A DNA stretch of 64,000 bases from RPQJ01 sp963777725. Its GTDB lineage: Bacteria > Pseudomonadota > Gammaproteobacteria > Steroidobacterales > Steroidobacteraceae. Every line of letters starts with the position of its first letter. Within the stretch, counting starts at the first letter, position 1. Of this stretch, positions 15,921-24,272 are shown piece after piece. The position numbers and the translations under genes were made by a program. The stretch lies in NCBI GenBank assembly GCA_963777725.1, contig CAVZRR010000018.1:62001-126000 (forward strand), given 5' to 3'. The notes below the pieces were generated by a model. It was not told where the DNA came from and ran no database searches. It saw only the letters and a list, made by a program, of their open reading frames with translations.

Positions 15921-17707
15921 CAGAGCACCTGCGTGATGTTGAGGTGCAGGCGCGGGTTCTTGTCGCGATCGGACAGCGCCTGCGCGATGTCGAACCCGAT
16001 CAGCAGCATCGGCAGCCGCCAGCGCAGCCCCACGCCCACCGAGTACTCGAGCGGTATGCTCCAGTCACTGAAGGCGTTGCCGGTGTCGTAAAACACCGCG
16101 GCGCGAAAGTTCGTGAAGATGTCGCGCTCGAGCTCGATGGAGCCGACGATCTTGTGCTCGCCGCCGATGGACTGGCGCGAGGTCTCACCCGCCGAGTTCA
16201 CGGTTTCGACGGTCGGGCTCAGCTCATCGAGCGCGAAACCGCGCACGCTGCGGTCGCCGCCCGCGAAGAAGCGCTGCGACGCGGGCAATTCGGAGAAGTC
16301 GCTGACCCAGCTCGTGCCGAACTCGCCACGCAGCCGCAGGTGCCAGGGACCGCCGGAGAGCGGCCAGACGCGTTCGGCCCGGGAATAGAAGCGCAGGTAG
16401 GACGAATCCGAGCCGAGCGTCTCCGGGCTGCCGCTCAGCTCGAAATAGTAGGCAGCGGTGCGCATCCACCCGGTCAGGAAGTTGGGCGGCATGCTCGAGT
16501 AGCTGATGCCGGGGATCAGCAGCAGCTGCGAGTTGCTCGTGCCGTCCGGGAAGTCGGTGGTTTCGTCGTTGACCTTGAAGAACAGCACCCGCTGCCAGTT
16601 CCCCATCGCCTGGGTCAGGCTGCCGATCAGCTCGTAGCGCTCGCTGTCGAGGTCGCCGAGCTCCTCGTTGATGTAGCCAGCCGAGAACTCGAGCTTTTCC
16701 AGCGCGGGATCGCCGACCGGGATGATGTAGCGTGTGACGACTTCCTGCAGCACCGAGGAAGCCGTGACTTCGAACCGCAACCGGTGCCCCCGCGTGTTGA
16801 CGCGCCGGTTCTCCCAGGCGAAGCGGCCGCGCACGTCGGTGTCGGTGCCGTAGCCAAGGCTCACGGTGTAGCGGTCGCGCTTGATCGGTTCGCCGCGGAT
16901 CGTGACCGGCACGGTCAGCGTCTCGGGATCGCGCTGCCCCGGCGCGATCGTCACGTTCGAGAAGAAGTTGCTGTCCTCGAGCGCGAACTGCGTGTTGCGA
17001 ATCCGCTGATTCGAGAACACCTGCCCGGATTCGAAGCGGACGAAGCGGTCGAGCAACTCGTCGCGCAGCACGTCCTGCTCGATCTCGATGGCGCCGAACC
17101 GATACAGGCCGCCCGTGTCGAGCTCGAGGTGTGCCGACGCGGTGCGCTCCACGGGGTTCACGATCAGCTCGCGTCGCGTCAGTTTCGCGTCGAGGAAGCC
17201 GTTGTCGAGCGCGGTCCGCAGCAGGTCGTTGCGGAGCCGGTCGTAGTGCGCGTGCTCGAGCCGCGCGCCAGGTTGCAGCGGGCTCGCGGCGGCGAGCTGG
17301 TTCAAGGCCGCGTCCTCGGCGCCCGGGCCTTTGATCTGAACGTCCACGGATTTCACGAGCACCGGCTCGCCCGGCTTCACCTTGAGACGCACGATCCACC
17401 GGGCGTCGTCGCGGCTGGTGCGGCTCTTGATGACCGGCTCGTAGAAGCCGAAGGGCCGCAGCGCATCGGCGGCTTCGTCCACGGCCCGGTCGGCGAGACG
17501 CCGCACCTGCGTGTCGGTCACATCGGTTCGCTCCGCATAGCGCCCGAGCGTCAGGAAACCGCGAATGTTGTCGGCGATCGCGCGATCGACGCCATCGATC
17601 TCGATCCGGATTGTCTCTGCGGCCACGCTGCCCGAAGCCAGTGCCAGGCAGGTTGCGAGCAGGGCAGGGCCTCGACGCCACCGGTCGCGCCAGGTCCGGC
17701 GCATCAC
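15920..17707 (-). CDS. tamA: Outer-membrane assembly factor TamA (Omp85 family)
   Basis: 595 residues with a signal peptide ending near ASGSVAA, three POTRA-like domains (about 30-275) and a C-terminal 16-stranded Omp85 barrel. Barrel landmarks are GYGTDTDVRGRFAWENRR and the lid-loop motif RFFAGGDRSVRGFA (the VRGF signature), ending with the aromatic-poor HLNITQVL. It partners with TamB encoded immediately downstream. Its start overlaps the NRDE-protein stop by 4 bases (ATGA), suggesting a three-gene operon. Confidence 0.93.
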   Translation of the reverse strand: MMRRTWRDRWRRGPALLATCLALASGSVAAETIRIEIDGVDRAIADNIRGFLTLGRYAERTDVTDTQVRRLADRAVDEAADALRPFGFYEPVIKSRTSRDDARWIVRLKVKPGEPVLVKSVDVQIKGPGAEDAALNQLAAASPLQPGARLEHAHYDRLRNDLLRTALDNGFLDAKLTRRELIVNPVERTASAHLELDTGGLYRFGAIEIEQDVLRDELLDRFVRFESGQVFSNQRIRNTQFALEDSNFFSNVTIAPGQRDPETLTVPVTIRGEPIKRDRYTVSLGYGTDTDVRGRFAWENRRVNTRGHRLRFEVTASSVLQEVVTRYIIPVGDPALEKLEFSAGYINEELGDLDSERYELIGSLTQAMGNWQRVLFFKVNDETTDFPDGTSNSQLLLIPGISYSSMPPNFLTGWMRTAAYYFELSGSPETLGSDSSYLRFYSRAERVWPLSGGPWHLRLRGEFGTSWVSDFSELPASQRFFAGGDRSVRGFALDELSPTVETVNSAGETSRQSIGGEHKIVGSIELERDIFTNFRAAVFYDTGNAFSDWSIPLEYSVGVGLRWRLPMLLIGFDIAQALSDRDKNPRLHLNITQVL

Positions 17708-18480
17708 TGCGACCCGCCGCGGAATTCGAAGCGACTGGCGCCGGTTTGTGCGCCGGCGGCGTCGAACCGGCGCTCATGGACGCGCGTGCGGCCATCGTGC
17801 TCGACGAACGTGAGCGTCGAGCAGCGGGTGCCGTAGCGCGCGTGGCGCACGAACGGTGCGGAGAGTGCCCGCTCGAGGTCGGCGGGCAAGCCGGTGGCGG
17901 GTCCCTGGCCGCCTGCGGCGGGCTCGCGGTCGCCCAGCACGCCGAACAGGGCTTCCGGGGCCGGGTCGTCGCGAACGAGCTCGGCCGCAAACCGTTGCCG
18001 GGTCCGCACGAGCTTCGGCCAGGGTTCGTCGAGCTGGTGATTGCTCAGGCCATAAATGCCGGGCGGCAGCGCGCGCGGCGCTTGCCCGGTCGCGTTCGAG
18101 TAGTAGTGCAGCGAAGATGCGTCGCCCAGCAGCAGGTTGAAACCTGCGAACCGGTCCGCCCTGGCACGCAACTCCTCGAGGAAAGCACCGGGCTCGCGAT
18201 CCTCGCGCAGGAAACGCGGCACCAGCTGGCCGCGTGACGGTACCTCCGCGGCCGCCGGCGTCTCGACGTTGCGGAAGTTGGTCACGATGCCGAAGCGGTC
18301 GCTGCGCGCCACGCCCATCCAAGTGCCGCTGGCGCGCAGGTCCCGTCCGGCCAGCACTCCGGGCGCGTCGCTCCACCAGCCGAGCGGTGCGGACGGACGG
18401 TCGTGGAATTCGTCGCGATTGCCCGCCACGACGAGGCGGTAGCGGGGGTGCGAAAGCCAGGCGACGACGAGCAGGCACAT
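17704..18480 (-). CDS. NRDE/TANGO2-family protein
   Basis: 258 residues beginning MCLLVVAW with the name-giving GNRDEFHDRP at about residues 20-29 and GTWMGVARSDRFGIVTNFRN after it, diagnostic of the NRDE (TANGO2) family. Cys2 follows the initiator Met, as in N-terminal-nucleophile-like folds. Bacterial function is not established; eukaryotic TANGO2 is linked to haem or acyl-CoA handling (family knowledge). Translationally coupled to tamA by a 4-base overlap. Confidence 0.88.
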   Translation of the reverse strand: MCLLVVAWLSHPRYRLVVAGNRDEFHDRPSAPLGWWSDAPGVLAGRDLRASGTWMGVARSDRFGIVTNFRNVETPAAAEVPSRGQLVPRFLREDREPGAFLEELRARADRFAGFNLLLGDASSLHYYSNATGQAPRALPPGIYGLSNHQLDEPWPKLVRTRQRFAAELVRDDPAPEALFGVLGDREPAAGGQGPATGLPADLERALSAPFVRHARYGTRCSTLTFVEHDGRTRVHERRFDAAGAQTGASRFEFRGGSQ

Positions 18481-18504
18481 GGCCGCATTGTAAGGCCCCT
18501 GCGA

Positions 18505-19107
18505 TCAGTTCCCGGTCGGCGCCTGCGGCGGCGTCCGGCCGCGACCGAAAATAAGCCGGCCCGCCTTGCGCGTCCCCCAGTAGAGCAGCGCGACGACCGC
18601 GACCAGGCACAACACCGGCACGACGATGGCCAGGACCGCGAGGCCGGTGGCGCCCACCGTTTCGACGGTCGACACGACCGGATTCGCAAGTCCGCCGGTC
18701 ATGGCGCCGGATTTCGCCCGCAACAGCGCCGTGCTGCCCTTGGTCAGGCCGGCCGCGCCACCGCCGGCGATGATCGCGAGTGGCCACATCACGGCCGGAG
18801 GGATGTCGACCATGACGGCCGCGCTGGCCACGGCGCCCGCCGCAAGCGTGGCCGGGCTCGCAATCACGTCGAGGACATGGTCCACGCCGGGAATGTAGTA
18901 GGCGAGCGTCTCGGCGACCGCAGCCGTGACGAGCATGACCAGCGCCGGCGTGCTCGCGAGCCACTGGAAGCCGTCGCCGAGCGGCAGGTAACCGAAGCGG
19001 GCCGCGAGTCCGGCGATCAGCAATGGCACGAAGATCCGGAAGCCCGTGGCTGCCGCGAGGCCCAGGCCCAGCGCAATGCTCAACAGGGATTCGATCGAAA
19101 CGTCCAT
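18505..19107 (-). CDS. DUF4126 domain membrane protein
   Basis: 200 residues with four to five hydrophobic helices, glycine-rich stretches (ATGFRIFVPLLIAGLAARFG, IIAGGGAAGLTKGSTALLRA) and a basic, proline-rich cytoplasmic tail. This is the pattern of DUF4126 proteins, whose function is unknown. It lies 24 bases upstream of the NRDE gene on the same strand. Confidence 0.8.
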   Translation of the reverse strand: MDVSIESLLSIALGLGLAAATGFRIFVPLLIAGLAARFGYLPLGDGFQWLASTPALVMLVTAAVAETLAYYIPGVDHVLDVIASPATLAAGAVASAAVMVDIPPAVMWPLAIIAGGGAAGLTKGSTALLRAKSGAMTGGLANPVVSTVETVGATGLAVLAIVVPVLCLVAVVALLYWGTRKAGRLIFGRGRTPPQAPTGN

Positions 19108-19177
19108 TTTGCTTCCAGTGCCCGGAGGTCGCTGCCGCCGCTGCAGTGATCGTGCCGGAACGTCCGGCGCGGGACAA

Positions 19178-19948
19178 TCAGAAGCCGCGGCCGAGCGCGT
19201 CCCAGGCCGTCTTGGCGATCAGGCACGAAACGACGCCGAGAAACACCCAGCGCACGAAGCCGCTGCCATGGCGGATCGCGAGGTGGCTGCCAAGCTGCGC
19301 ACCGGTCACGTTGCAGGCCGCCATCGCGAGCCCCAGCAGCCACAGCAGTTCGCCCGTCAGGCCGAACAGGATGATCGCGGCGACGTTCGCCGCCGCATTG
19401 ACGACCTTGGCCGACGCCGAGGCGTGCAGGAAATCGAGACCGAAGCCGCGCACGAACAGGAAAACGAGAAAACTGCCGGTGCCGGGCCCGAAGAATCCGT
19501 CGTAAAGGCCGATGAGGCCCGCTCCGGCCGCAGCGACCGCGCGACCGCGCGGACCGTTCCAGCGCGGCCGATGCACCAGCCCGAAGTCACGGTGCAGCAG
19601 CGTGTATGCCAGCACGGCGGTGAGCAACAGGGGCACCATCGTGCGGAACTGGTCCGGCGCGATTCGCGTGGCGATCCAGGCGCCCACGAGAGCCGCCGCG
19701 AATGCGCTCGCGGCCGCCGGGATCACCAGCCGCCAGTCGATGGTCACGTGGCGGATGAAACGGAAGATTGCGCTGGTCGTGCCCGCAAATCCCGCCAGCT
19801 TGCCGGTGCCGAGCAAAGTCGGGTGCGGCGTGGCCGGGTAGGCTGCGAACAGCGCCGGCAACTGGATCAGGCCGCCGCCCCCGGCCATCGCGTCGATGAC
19901 GCCGGCGCCAAAGGCCGCCACGAGGACGAAGACGACTTCGACGGCCAC
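19178..19948 (-). CDS. TauE/SafE-family (TSUP) sulfite or organosulfonate exporter
   Basis: 256 residues with eight predicted transmembrane segments. Two TSUP half-motifs are present: FGAGVIDAMAGGGGLIQLPAL near the N-terminus and GLYDGFFGPGTGSFLVF in the second half. TSUP proteins move sulfite, sulfonates or related anions across the inner membrane (family knowledge); the substrate here is unknown. NudC ends 16 bases upstream, so the two are probably co-transcribed. It resembles E. coli YfcA in length and layout. Confidence 0.87.
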   Translation of the reverse strand: MAVEVVFVLVAAFGAGVIDAMAGGGGLIQLPALFAAYPATPHPTLLGTGKLAGFAGTTSAIFRFIRHVTIDWRLVIPAAASAFAAALVGAWIATRIAPDQFRTMVPLLLTAVLAYTLLHRDFGLVHRPRWNGPRGRAVAAAGAGLIGLYDGFFGPGTGSFLVFLFVRGFGLDFLHASASAKVVNAAANVAAIILFGLTGELLWLLGLAMAACNVTGAQLGSHLAIRHGSGFVRWVFLGVVSCLIAKTAWDALGRGF

Positions 19949-19964
19949 GGCGCGGCCGCCGGGA

Positions 19965-20909
19965 TCAGCGGCCGCCCCAGAGCTTCACGCCCGGGGTGCG
20001 CCGCAACGGCATCGGCGACCCGGTGTCGTACCAGTCTTCGATGAGCCGGTACGAAATCGACTGCGGCGGCGGCAGGCCGACCCGGGCCTCGGCGACGTCC
20101 TCGCGCGAGAACCAGCGGGCATCCTCGAGTTCCTCGTCGGCCTGTGGCACGGCCTCCGGCGCGGCCCGAGCCGTGAAGCCGACCATCAGCGAAGACGGGA
20201 ACGGCCAGGGCTGCGACGAGTGATAGGCCACGTCGGTCACCGCGACACCGGTCTCCTCGCCGACTTCGCGGGCGACGGCGTCCTCGAGGCTCTCGCCCGG
20301 CTCGACGAAACCCGCGATCGTCGAATAGCGGCCCGCTGGCCACGACGCCTGGCGTCCGAGCAACGCCCGTTCGCCGTCGGTGACCAGCACGATGATCGCC
20401 GGATCCAGTCGCGGGAAATGCTCGGCGGCGCACTCCGCGCGCGTGCAGCGCATCACGTGACCTGCGCTCGCGCTGGCGGTCGGCGCGCCGCAGGTGCCGC
20501 AATGGCGGTGCCGCTGGCGCCACAGGATCATCGCGCGCGCGTAGGCGAGCACGCCGGCCTCGTCAGGCGGCAGCAGCGCGCCTGCGACGCGCAGGTCCTC
20601 GAAGGCCGACTCGGGCGGCAGGTTGACCGGCGGGTCGCCGGCCAGCTCGGCCGCGAAACAGACGTGGCCGCGGAACCGGCCGAGCATCACGAGCTCGGAG
20701 TCCGCCAGGCCACGGCGGCACTCGTGCGTGGCCGCGACGAACTCGGCACAGCAGCCCTGGGCCCCGTGGCGCACGAGGCTGCGCGACTTCCAGACCGGCA
20801 CGATCAGCGCCGCCGTATCGCGCAGCGCGGCCGCGAGGAACGCGCCATCCTTGCGCAGGTGCGCGGCGCGATCGAGGTACGGTCCCGAAAAGACGTTGGG
20901 GATAGGCAA
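19965..20909 (-). CDS. nudC: NAD+ / NADH pyrophosphatase (RNA deNADding enzyme)
   Basis: 314 residues. A four-cysteine zinc ribbon (HCGTCG then RCTRAECAAEHFPR) precedes a perfect Nudix box, GFVEPGESLEDAVAREVGEETG, followed by the NudC signature SQPWPFPSSLM. NudC cleaves NAD(H) to NMN(H) and AMP and can remove NAD caps from RNA. There is no ATG at a suitable place. I chose TTG at 20909, which has AGGG five bases upstream; the exact N-terminus is therefore uncertain. Confidence 0.9.
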   Translation of the reverse strand: MPIPNVFSGPYLDRAAHLRKDGAFLAAALRDTAALIVPVWKSRSLVRHGAQGCCAEFVAATHECRRGLADSELVMLGRFRGHVCFAAELAGDPPVNLPPESAFEDLRVAGALLPPDEAGVLAYARAMILWRQRHRHCGTCGAPTASASAGHVMRCTRAECAAEHFPRLDPAIIVLVTDGERALLGRQASWPAGRYSTIAGFVEPGESLEDAVAREVGEETGVAVTDVAYHSSQPWPFPSSLMVGFTARAAPEAVPQADEELEDARWFSREDVAEARVGLPPPQSISYRLIEDWYDTGSPMPLRRTPGVKLWGGR

Positions 20910-20959
20910 GGCGGCCCTGGCGGTGACGCAACGGGCGCAGTCTAGCAATCCCGCGCGCG

Positions 20960-21502
20960 TCAGTCGGGCGGCGCCACCACCCGGCAGGCCGCGCAGTTGT
21001 CGGGCAGCAGGTCGAGCGTGTCGCGGATCCACAGGGCCTGGCAGTCGGGGCAGCGGGCCAGCACGAACTCGTCGAGCCGTGCCAGCACCTGCAGCAGGTA
21101 CCACGCGTGCTCGAACGTGATCACGGTGGCCGGGCAGAGGTTGCAGAAGGTCTCGTACACGTCGCAGAAGCGCGCGACCTCGTCCAGGTCCGGCCGGTAG
21201 AGCACCTGCGCGTGGGCCAGCAGCCCGCATTGGCGCAGCAGTGCTCCGAGCGCGGCGGCCTGCAACTCGTGCACGGGCGAGCGCCAGAAGAAGGACATCT
21301 GGCGCGGCGATTTCCCCCGTCGCCGCCGTACCGGCGTGACGGGCTGCCCCTTGACGTAGTCCCGGTAAAGTTTGCGGATCCGATCCCCCGACAGCTGCGT
21401 GCACTGCCGGATGGTCTGGGTGCGCGCCTCATAGGAGATCAGTCTGTAAGCCACAGCCAGGCGCAGTCGGTCCCGGTCGTAGCGGCAATCGGTGATCCTC
21501 AT
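20960..21502 (-). CDS. Orphan FlhC-like transcriptional activator
   Basis: 180 residues matching the FlhC fold pattern: RLRLAVAYRLISYEARTQTIRQCTQLSGDRIRKLYRDYVKG is the helical start, followed by an SFFWRSPVHELQAAALGALLRQCG helix. Two CXXC pairs (CPDC and CAAC) near the C-terminus correspond to the zinc site of FlhC. FlhC normally acts as FlhD4C2 on flagellar promoters, but no flhD or flagellar gene is in the window. It diverges from an unknown gene across an array of six GGTC/GACC half-sites, which it may bind (inference). Related orphan FlhC-like proteins may have taken on other regulons. Confidence 0.72.
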   Translation of the reverse strand: MRITDCRYDRDRLRLAVAYRLISYEARTQTIRQCTQLSGDRIRKLYRDYVKGQPVTPVRRRRGKSPRQMSFFWRSPVHELQAAALGALLRQCGLLAHAQVLYRPDLDEVARFCDVYETFCNLCPATVITFEHAWYLLQVLARLDEFVLARCPDCQALWIRDTLDLLPDNCAACRVVAPPD

Positions 21503-21516
21503 CGTCGTCCCCCGAA

Positions 21517-21600
21517 TTTGGTCGTTTTGACCATATATGGTCTAAACGGACCATATACGGCAGTCTATAACCAAATATGGTCAATTTGGACCATATTTGG
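21517..21600. promoter_or_regulatory. Array of six GGTC/GACC half-sites between divergent genes
   Basis: Half-sites start at 21520, 21529, 21539, 21549, 21579 and 21589, alternating GGTC and GACC at about 10-base (one helical turn) steps. They form three palindromes of the type ATATGGTC-N5/6-GACCATAT. The middle contains the perfect 14-mer GACCATATATGGTC (21529-21542). The last has 12-base perfect arms (21571-21582 and 21589-21600) and abuts the GGAGG ribosome site of the plus-strand gene. The block is AT-rich in a GC-rich neighbourhood. Confidence 0.85.
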
Positions 21601-21611
21601 AGGGCATGGTT

Positions 21612-22286
21612 ATGTCGAATTCATCCAGAGACGGGTCCGCAGCGTACGGATTGCCGGTGCGAAACGGCCTGCTGCCGCCGGCCGTGCGCCGCGACCTCGC
21701 GGACCTGAACAGCCAGTACCTCGAGCTCGGCCTCGTCGGCGCGCGCGAGAACGATCCGCGCTTCGGTTGGTCGGAAGCGGTCCGGCGATGCCTGCTCGGG
21801 ACGGATCCGACGACGCGGACGCGGATGGCCTGCTCGCCGTTCGCTCTTTTCGACCTTTCGCTGCCGGTCGCCGTACCTGGCCCGGCGTCGCGGGTCGCGG
21901 ATGCCCCCTGGGTCGCGTCGACCGGTGACTGGCAGGGTCGCTGCCTGTCGTTCGCGCTGCAGGCGGCCTTCCTGGCCTGGCGCCTCGTCGAAAGCGCGCC
22001 CTACGCGGCCCGGGTCGCGCTCGGGTTGTCCGCGGCCGACGAGGCGCGGCTCGGCGAACTCAAGCCGTCGCAGCTGGCCGAGCTCGCATGGTCCCCCGGC
22101 CTGGTCTGCGCGAGGTGGCCGCGCCACCAGCGATTCTGGGAGATGCTCGTCGGCGCGGCGCAGCGCGATTCCGCCGGGGCCCTGCAGTGGACGCACTGCG
22201 TCGGGTTGTGCCTGTTCGGATCCGATGGCCTCGCGATCGCCCCGGCGACGACCGAGGCCGTCGCGCGACGCAGGACACGGCGCTGA
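21612..22286 (+). CDS. Protein of unknown function, divergent from the FlhC-like gene
   Basis: 224 residues from the ATG at 21612, which has GGAGGG seven bases upstream; an ATG at 21606 is too close to that site. I do not recognise a family. The protein has a disordered start, a helical region (LPPAVRRDLADLNSQYLELGLVG), Trp- and Cys-rich stretches (CSPFALFDLSL, WQGRCLSFALQAAFLAWRL) and a basic tail (ARRRTRR). There is no signal peptide or clear membrane segment. Its promoter and ribosome site lie inside or against the operator array, so it is probably the principal controlled target. Confidence 0.75.
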   Translation: MSNSSRDGSAAYGLPVRNGLLPPAVRRDLADLNSQYLELGLVGARENDPRFGWSEAVRRCLLGTDPTTRTRMACSPFALFDLSLPVAVPGPASRVADAPWVASTGDWQGRCLSFALQAAFLAWRLVESAPYAARVALGLSAADEARLGELKPSQLAELAWSPGLVCARWPRHQRFWEMLVGAAQRDSAGALQWTHCVGLCLFGSDGLAIAPATTEAVARRRTRR

Positions 22287-22299
22287 CTTCCTTGCTGGC

Positions 22300-22330
22300 G
22301 GGGGAGCAGGGCATTAACCTTCGCTCCCCC
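22300..22330. repeat. Inverted repeat, possible weak terminator
   Basis: GGGGGAGC (22300-22307) and GCTCCCCC (22323-22330) form an 8-bp stem with a 15-base loop, 13 bases after the preceding stop. No U-tract follows. Confidence 0.4.
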
Positions 22331-22347
22331 CATTTCGGCGTCCCTGC

Positions 22348-23298
22348 ATGCAAGCCCTGTCGCTGCGCCAGCTCGCGAAGACCTACAAGACCGGCGTGCA
22401 GGCGCTGAAGGGCATCGATCTCGACGTCGAGCAGGGCGATTTCTTCGCACTGCTCGGCCCGAACGGCGCGGGCAAGACCACCGCGATCGGCATCATCGCC
22501 TCGCTGGTCAACAAGACCTCCGGCAAGGCATTGGTGTTCGGTCACGACATCGACACGGAGCTCGAGGCGGCGAAGGCCTGCCTCGGCCTGGTGCCGCAGG
22601 AAATCAACTTCAACCAGTTCGAGAAGGTCTCGACGATCCTCGTCAACCAGGCGGGCTTCTACGGCATCCCGCGCGGGCTCGCGAAAGAGCGCATGGAAAT
22701 CTGGCTGCGCAAGCTGCAACTCTGGGACAAGCGCGATGCGGTCTCGCGCACGCTGTCCGGCGGCATGAAGCGGCGGCTGATGATCGCGCGCGCGCTGATC
22801 CACGAGCCGCGGCTGCTGATCCTCGACGAGCCCACGGCCGGCGTCGACATCGAGGTGCGCCGCTCGATGTGGGAATTCCTGCGGCAGCTCAACGACGACG
22901 GCACCACGATCATCCTGACGACGCACTACCTCGAGGAAGCCGAATCGCTCTGCCGCAACATCGCGATCATCGACGAGGGGCGCATCATCGAGCACGACCG
23001 CATGGCGACGGTGCTGCGCAAGCTGCACAGCGAGGTGTTCGTGCTGAACCTGCGGCACCCGGTCGCCACGGTGCCCGCGCTGCCCGGCTACGCGCTCGAG
23101 CTCGCCGACGACGGTTCGCTCGAGGTCGTGGTGACCAAGGACCAGAACCTGAACGGGATCTTCGCCGCGCTGAGCGAGCACGGCATCGAGGTCGTCAGCA
23201 TGCGCAACAAGGCCAACCGGCTCGAGGAGTTGTTCATGCGCCTCGTCGAGGGCCGCGACGCGGGCACCGGGCTGCCGCACAAGGTGGCCAGCGCATGA
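22348..23298 (+). CDS. yadG: ABC-2 transporter ATP-binding protein YadG
   Basis: 316 residues: Walker A GPNGAGKTT near 40, signature LSGGMKRRLMIARAL, Walker B LLILDEPTAGVD and the H-loop TTHYLEEAE. Segments such as SLVNKTSG, LVPQE, VNQAG and the C-terminal VVSMRNKANRLEELF match E. coli YadG closely from memory. It pairs with the permease immediately downstream, whose ATG overlaps its stop by 4 bases. Substrate is unknown in E. coli; export of a lipid or polysaccharide-like molecule is a common guess. Confidence 0.92.
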   Translation: MQALSLRQLAKTYKTGVQALKGIDLDVEQGDFFALLGPNGAGKTTAIGIIASLVNKTSGKALVFGHDIDTELEAAKACLGLVPQEINFNQFEKVSTILVNQAGFYGIPRGLAKERMEIWLRKLQLWDKRDAVSRTLSGGMKRRLMIARALIHEPRLLILDEPTAGVDIEVRRSMWEFLRQLNDDGTTIILTTHYLEEAESLCRNIAIIDEGRIIEHDRMATVLRKLHSEVFVLNLRHPVATVPALPGYALELADDGSLEVVVTKDQNLNGIFAALSEHGIEVVSMRNKANRLEELFMRLVEGRDAGTGLPHKVASA

Positions 23299-24110
23299 AC
23301 GACGCGACGATCGTGAACGACGGTCCGGCGGCCGCCGCCCCGCGCGGACACCGCTGGGTGGGCTTCCGCACCATCGTGATCCGCGAGTTCAGCCGCATCC
23401 TGCGCATCTGGGGCCAGACGATCGTGCCGCCCGCGATCACCGCGACGCTGTACTTCATCATCTTCGGCAGCCTGATCGGCCGGCGCATCGGCGACATGGG
23501 CGGCTTCAGCTACATGCAGTACATCGCGCCCGGGCTGATCATGATGTCGGTCATCACCAACAGTTACGGCAACGTCGTCTCGTCGTTCTTCGGCGCGAAG
23601 TTCGGCCGCCACATCGAGGAGCTGCTGGTCGCGCCGCTGCCGAACTGGCTGATCGTGCTCGGCTACGTCGCGGGCGGCGTCGTGCGCGGGCTGCTCGTCG
23701 GGCTGGTCGTGATGCTGATCGCGCTGTTCTTCACGCACCTCCACGTCGAGCACTGGCTGGTCGTGATCGGCGCCGTGCTGCTCACGGCGACGGTGTTCTC
23801 GCTGCTCGGGTTCATCAACGCGGTGTTCGCCAAGAACTTCGACCAGATCACGTTCGTGCCGACCTTCATCCTGACGCCGATGACCTACCTCGGCGGCGTG
23901 TTCTACTCGATCGCGATGCTGCCCGAGTGGGCTCAGAGCGCTTCGCGCGCCAACCCGATCCTCTACATGGTCAACGCGTTCCGCTACGGCTTCCTCGGCG
24001 AGTCGGACGTCGGCCTCGGCGTCTCGTTCGGCATCATGCTGCTCGCGCTCGTGGCGCTGTTCGTGTCCTGCGTGTGGCTGATGGAGAAGGGGACGGGGAC
24101 CAGGGAGTAG
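23295..24110 (+). CDS. yadH: ABC-2 transporter permease YadH
   Basis: 271 residues with six transmembrane helices typical of ABC-2 permeases (TIVPPAITATLYFIIFGSLIG, YIAPGLIMMSVITNSYGNVV, FVPTFILTPMTYLGGVFYSIAMLP, NPILYMVNAFRYGFLG). This is the membrane half of the YadGH exporter. A 30-residue cytoplasmic N-terminal extension precedes the first helix. The stop is followed within a few bases by a G-rich GGGGATA tract. Confidence 0.91.
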   Translation: MNDATIVNDGPAAAAPRGHRWVGFRTIVIREFSRILRIWGQTIVPPAITATLYFIIFGSLIGRRIGDMGGFSYMQYIAPGLIMMSVITNSYGNVVSSFFGAKFGRHIEELLVAPLPNWLIVLGYVAGGVVRGLLVGLVVMLIALFFTHLHVEHWLVVIGAVLLTATVFSLLGFINAVFAKNFDQITFVPTFILTPMTYLGGVFYSIAMLPEWAQSASRANPILYMVNAFRYGFLGESDVGLGVSFGIMLLALVALFVSCVWLMEKGTGTRE

Positions 24111-24146
24111 GGGAAGGGGATAGGGGATAGGGGATAGGGGATAGTA
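24108..24146 (+). repeat. GGGGATA-type tract after the yadH stop codon
   Basis: GGGGAAGGGGATAGGGGATA-type units, G-rich in the yadH sense and starting at the stop codon. It is complementary to 24238-24271, about 92 bases away. Confidence 0.85.
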
Positions 24147-24237
24147 GGAGGGGCGGCGGTACCCGAGGAGTGCGGCCCACTGTCACTTACTTCGGCCGCT
24201 CACGTCGCCCGCTGCACTAAAATCTGCAGCCTCCGCA

Positions 24238-24271
24238 CTATCCCCTATCCCCCATCCCCTATCCCCTTCCC
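24238..24271 (-). repeat. TATCCCC tract before the SRAP start codon
   Basis: Five CCCC runs in the sense of the gene, ending one base before the ATG at 24273. There is no Shine-Dalgarno sequence. It is the inverted partner of 24108-24146. Confidence 0.85.
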
Positions 24272-24272
24272 C

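Noticed and set aside
15944..17836. Long open frame on the plus strand opposite tamA (and similar ones opposite argD, EF-G and ftsY)
   Set aside because: Antisense frames stay open because GC-rich codons leave few stops. They give His/Arg/Gln-rich translations without domains, and the opposite strand carries clear families.
21606..21608. ATG at 21606 as start of the unknown gene beside flhC-like
   Set aside because: It lies only about two bases from the GGAGG ribosome site; ATG at 21612 has proper spacing.
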